Assembly (NCBI RefSeq): GCF_023035295.1
Contig: NZ_CP075080.1
Location: 1 to 30,242 of the forward strand
Origin: Borrelia coriaceae
GTDB taxonomy: Bacteria > Spirochaetota > Spirochaetia > Borreliales > Borreliaceae
DNA length: 30,242 bases
Reading direction: 5' to 3'
Shown: positions 30,201 through 30,242 of the stretch, piece by piece
How the letters are laid out: the number at the start of each line of letters is the position of its first letter
Numbering within the stretch: the first letter of the stretch is position 1
Translations under genes and position numbers: made by a program
Notes under the pieces: model-generated
The model's database searches: none
The model's input: only the letters and a program-made list of their open reading frames with translations
What the model was told of the DNA's origin: nothing

Positions 30201-30242
30201 GTTTATCATTAGTAATGATAAACAATATAAAGGAGTTTAATA
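30201..30242 (+). promoter_or_regulatory. Operator-like palindrome and RBS of PF57/62 gene
   Basis: GTTTATCATTA G TAATGATAAAC (30201-30223), 11-bp perfect arms around one G, is followed by AACAATATAAAGGAGTTT, which carries the RBS AGGAG (30231-30235) for the gene at base 1 of the circle. The palindrome overlaps the 5' leader and is well placed for autorepression of the replication operon. The leader is nearly the same as in the ERF and exonuclease leaders. Confidence 0.65.

Overview
The window looks like one complete circular plasmid-prophage of the cp32 / phiBB-1 type from a Borrelia (spirochaete). The sequence is very A+T rich. It carries the four Borrelia plasmid-maintenance families in order (PF57/62, PF50, PF32 ParA, PF49), the BlyA/BlyB pair, an Mlp lipoprotein locus, a Bdr locus and the full cp32 late gene string. 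The last bases (AGGAG at 30231-30235) form the ribosome binding site of the gene that starts at base 1, so the two ends join into a circle of about 30.2 kb. I see no erp/elp lipoprotein gene, and the mlp and bdr loci are broken. A relapsing-fever or miyamotoi-like Borrelia is more likely than a typical Lyme isolate, but the species call is inference.

Layout. 1-3022 (+): replication/partition cassette, with a perfect 40-bp palindrome between parA and PF49. 3023-3464: non-coding, with a possible bdr relic and two long hairpins. 3465-4550 (+): ERF-type single-strand annealing protein, ending at a strong hairpin terminator. 4601-23848 (-): the late operon, read right to left: small terminase, large terminase, broken bdr, portal, scaffold-like protein, three paralogous DUF228 proteins, major capsid candidate, neck proteins, sheath, tube, two chaperone-like proteins, tape measure, baseplate hub, spike, gp25-like, gpJ-like, gpI-like, fibre-like protein, then BlyA, BlyB, a small helical protein and a lipoprotein. 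24024-25137 (+): decayed mlp locus. 25138-25603: non-coding. 25604-26341 (+): tyrosine recombinase. 26464-30041 (-): early/recombination operon: YqaJ-type exonuclease, two small proteins, SSB, a hypothetical protein, DUF261 and an adenine methylase.

How it works together. The partition genes keep the prophage as a stable low-copy plasmid. The exonuclease, SSB and ERF protein form a lambda-Red-like recombination set. It is split into two divergent units lying either side of the partition cassette, and both units start from the same 52-bp promoter/leader in opposite orientation. The late operon should build a head and a contractile-type tail, package DNA by terminase and lyse the cell from the BlyA region. 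No repressor and no endolysin were recognised.

The most notable points are the 52-bp inverted promoter pair around the partition cassette, a + strand hairpin whose only non-Watson-Crick pairs are all G.U, a recurring TTTTTGCTA promoter-like element, a possible small RNA next to the recombinase, a cysteine-peptidase-like pattern in DUF261, and heavy frameshifting limited to the mlp and bdr loci.
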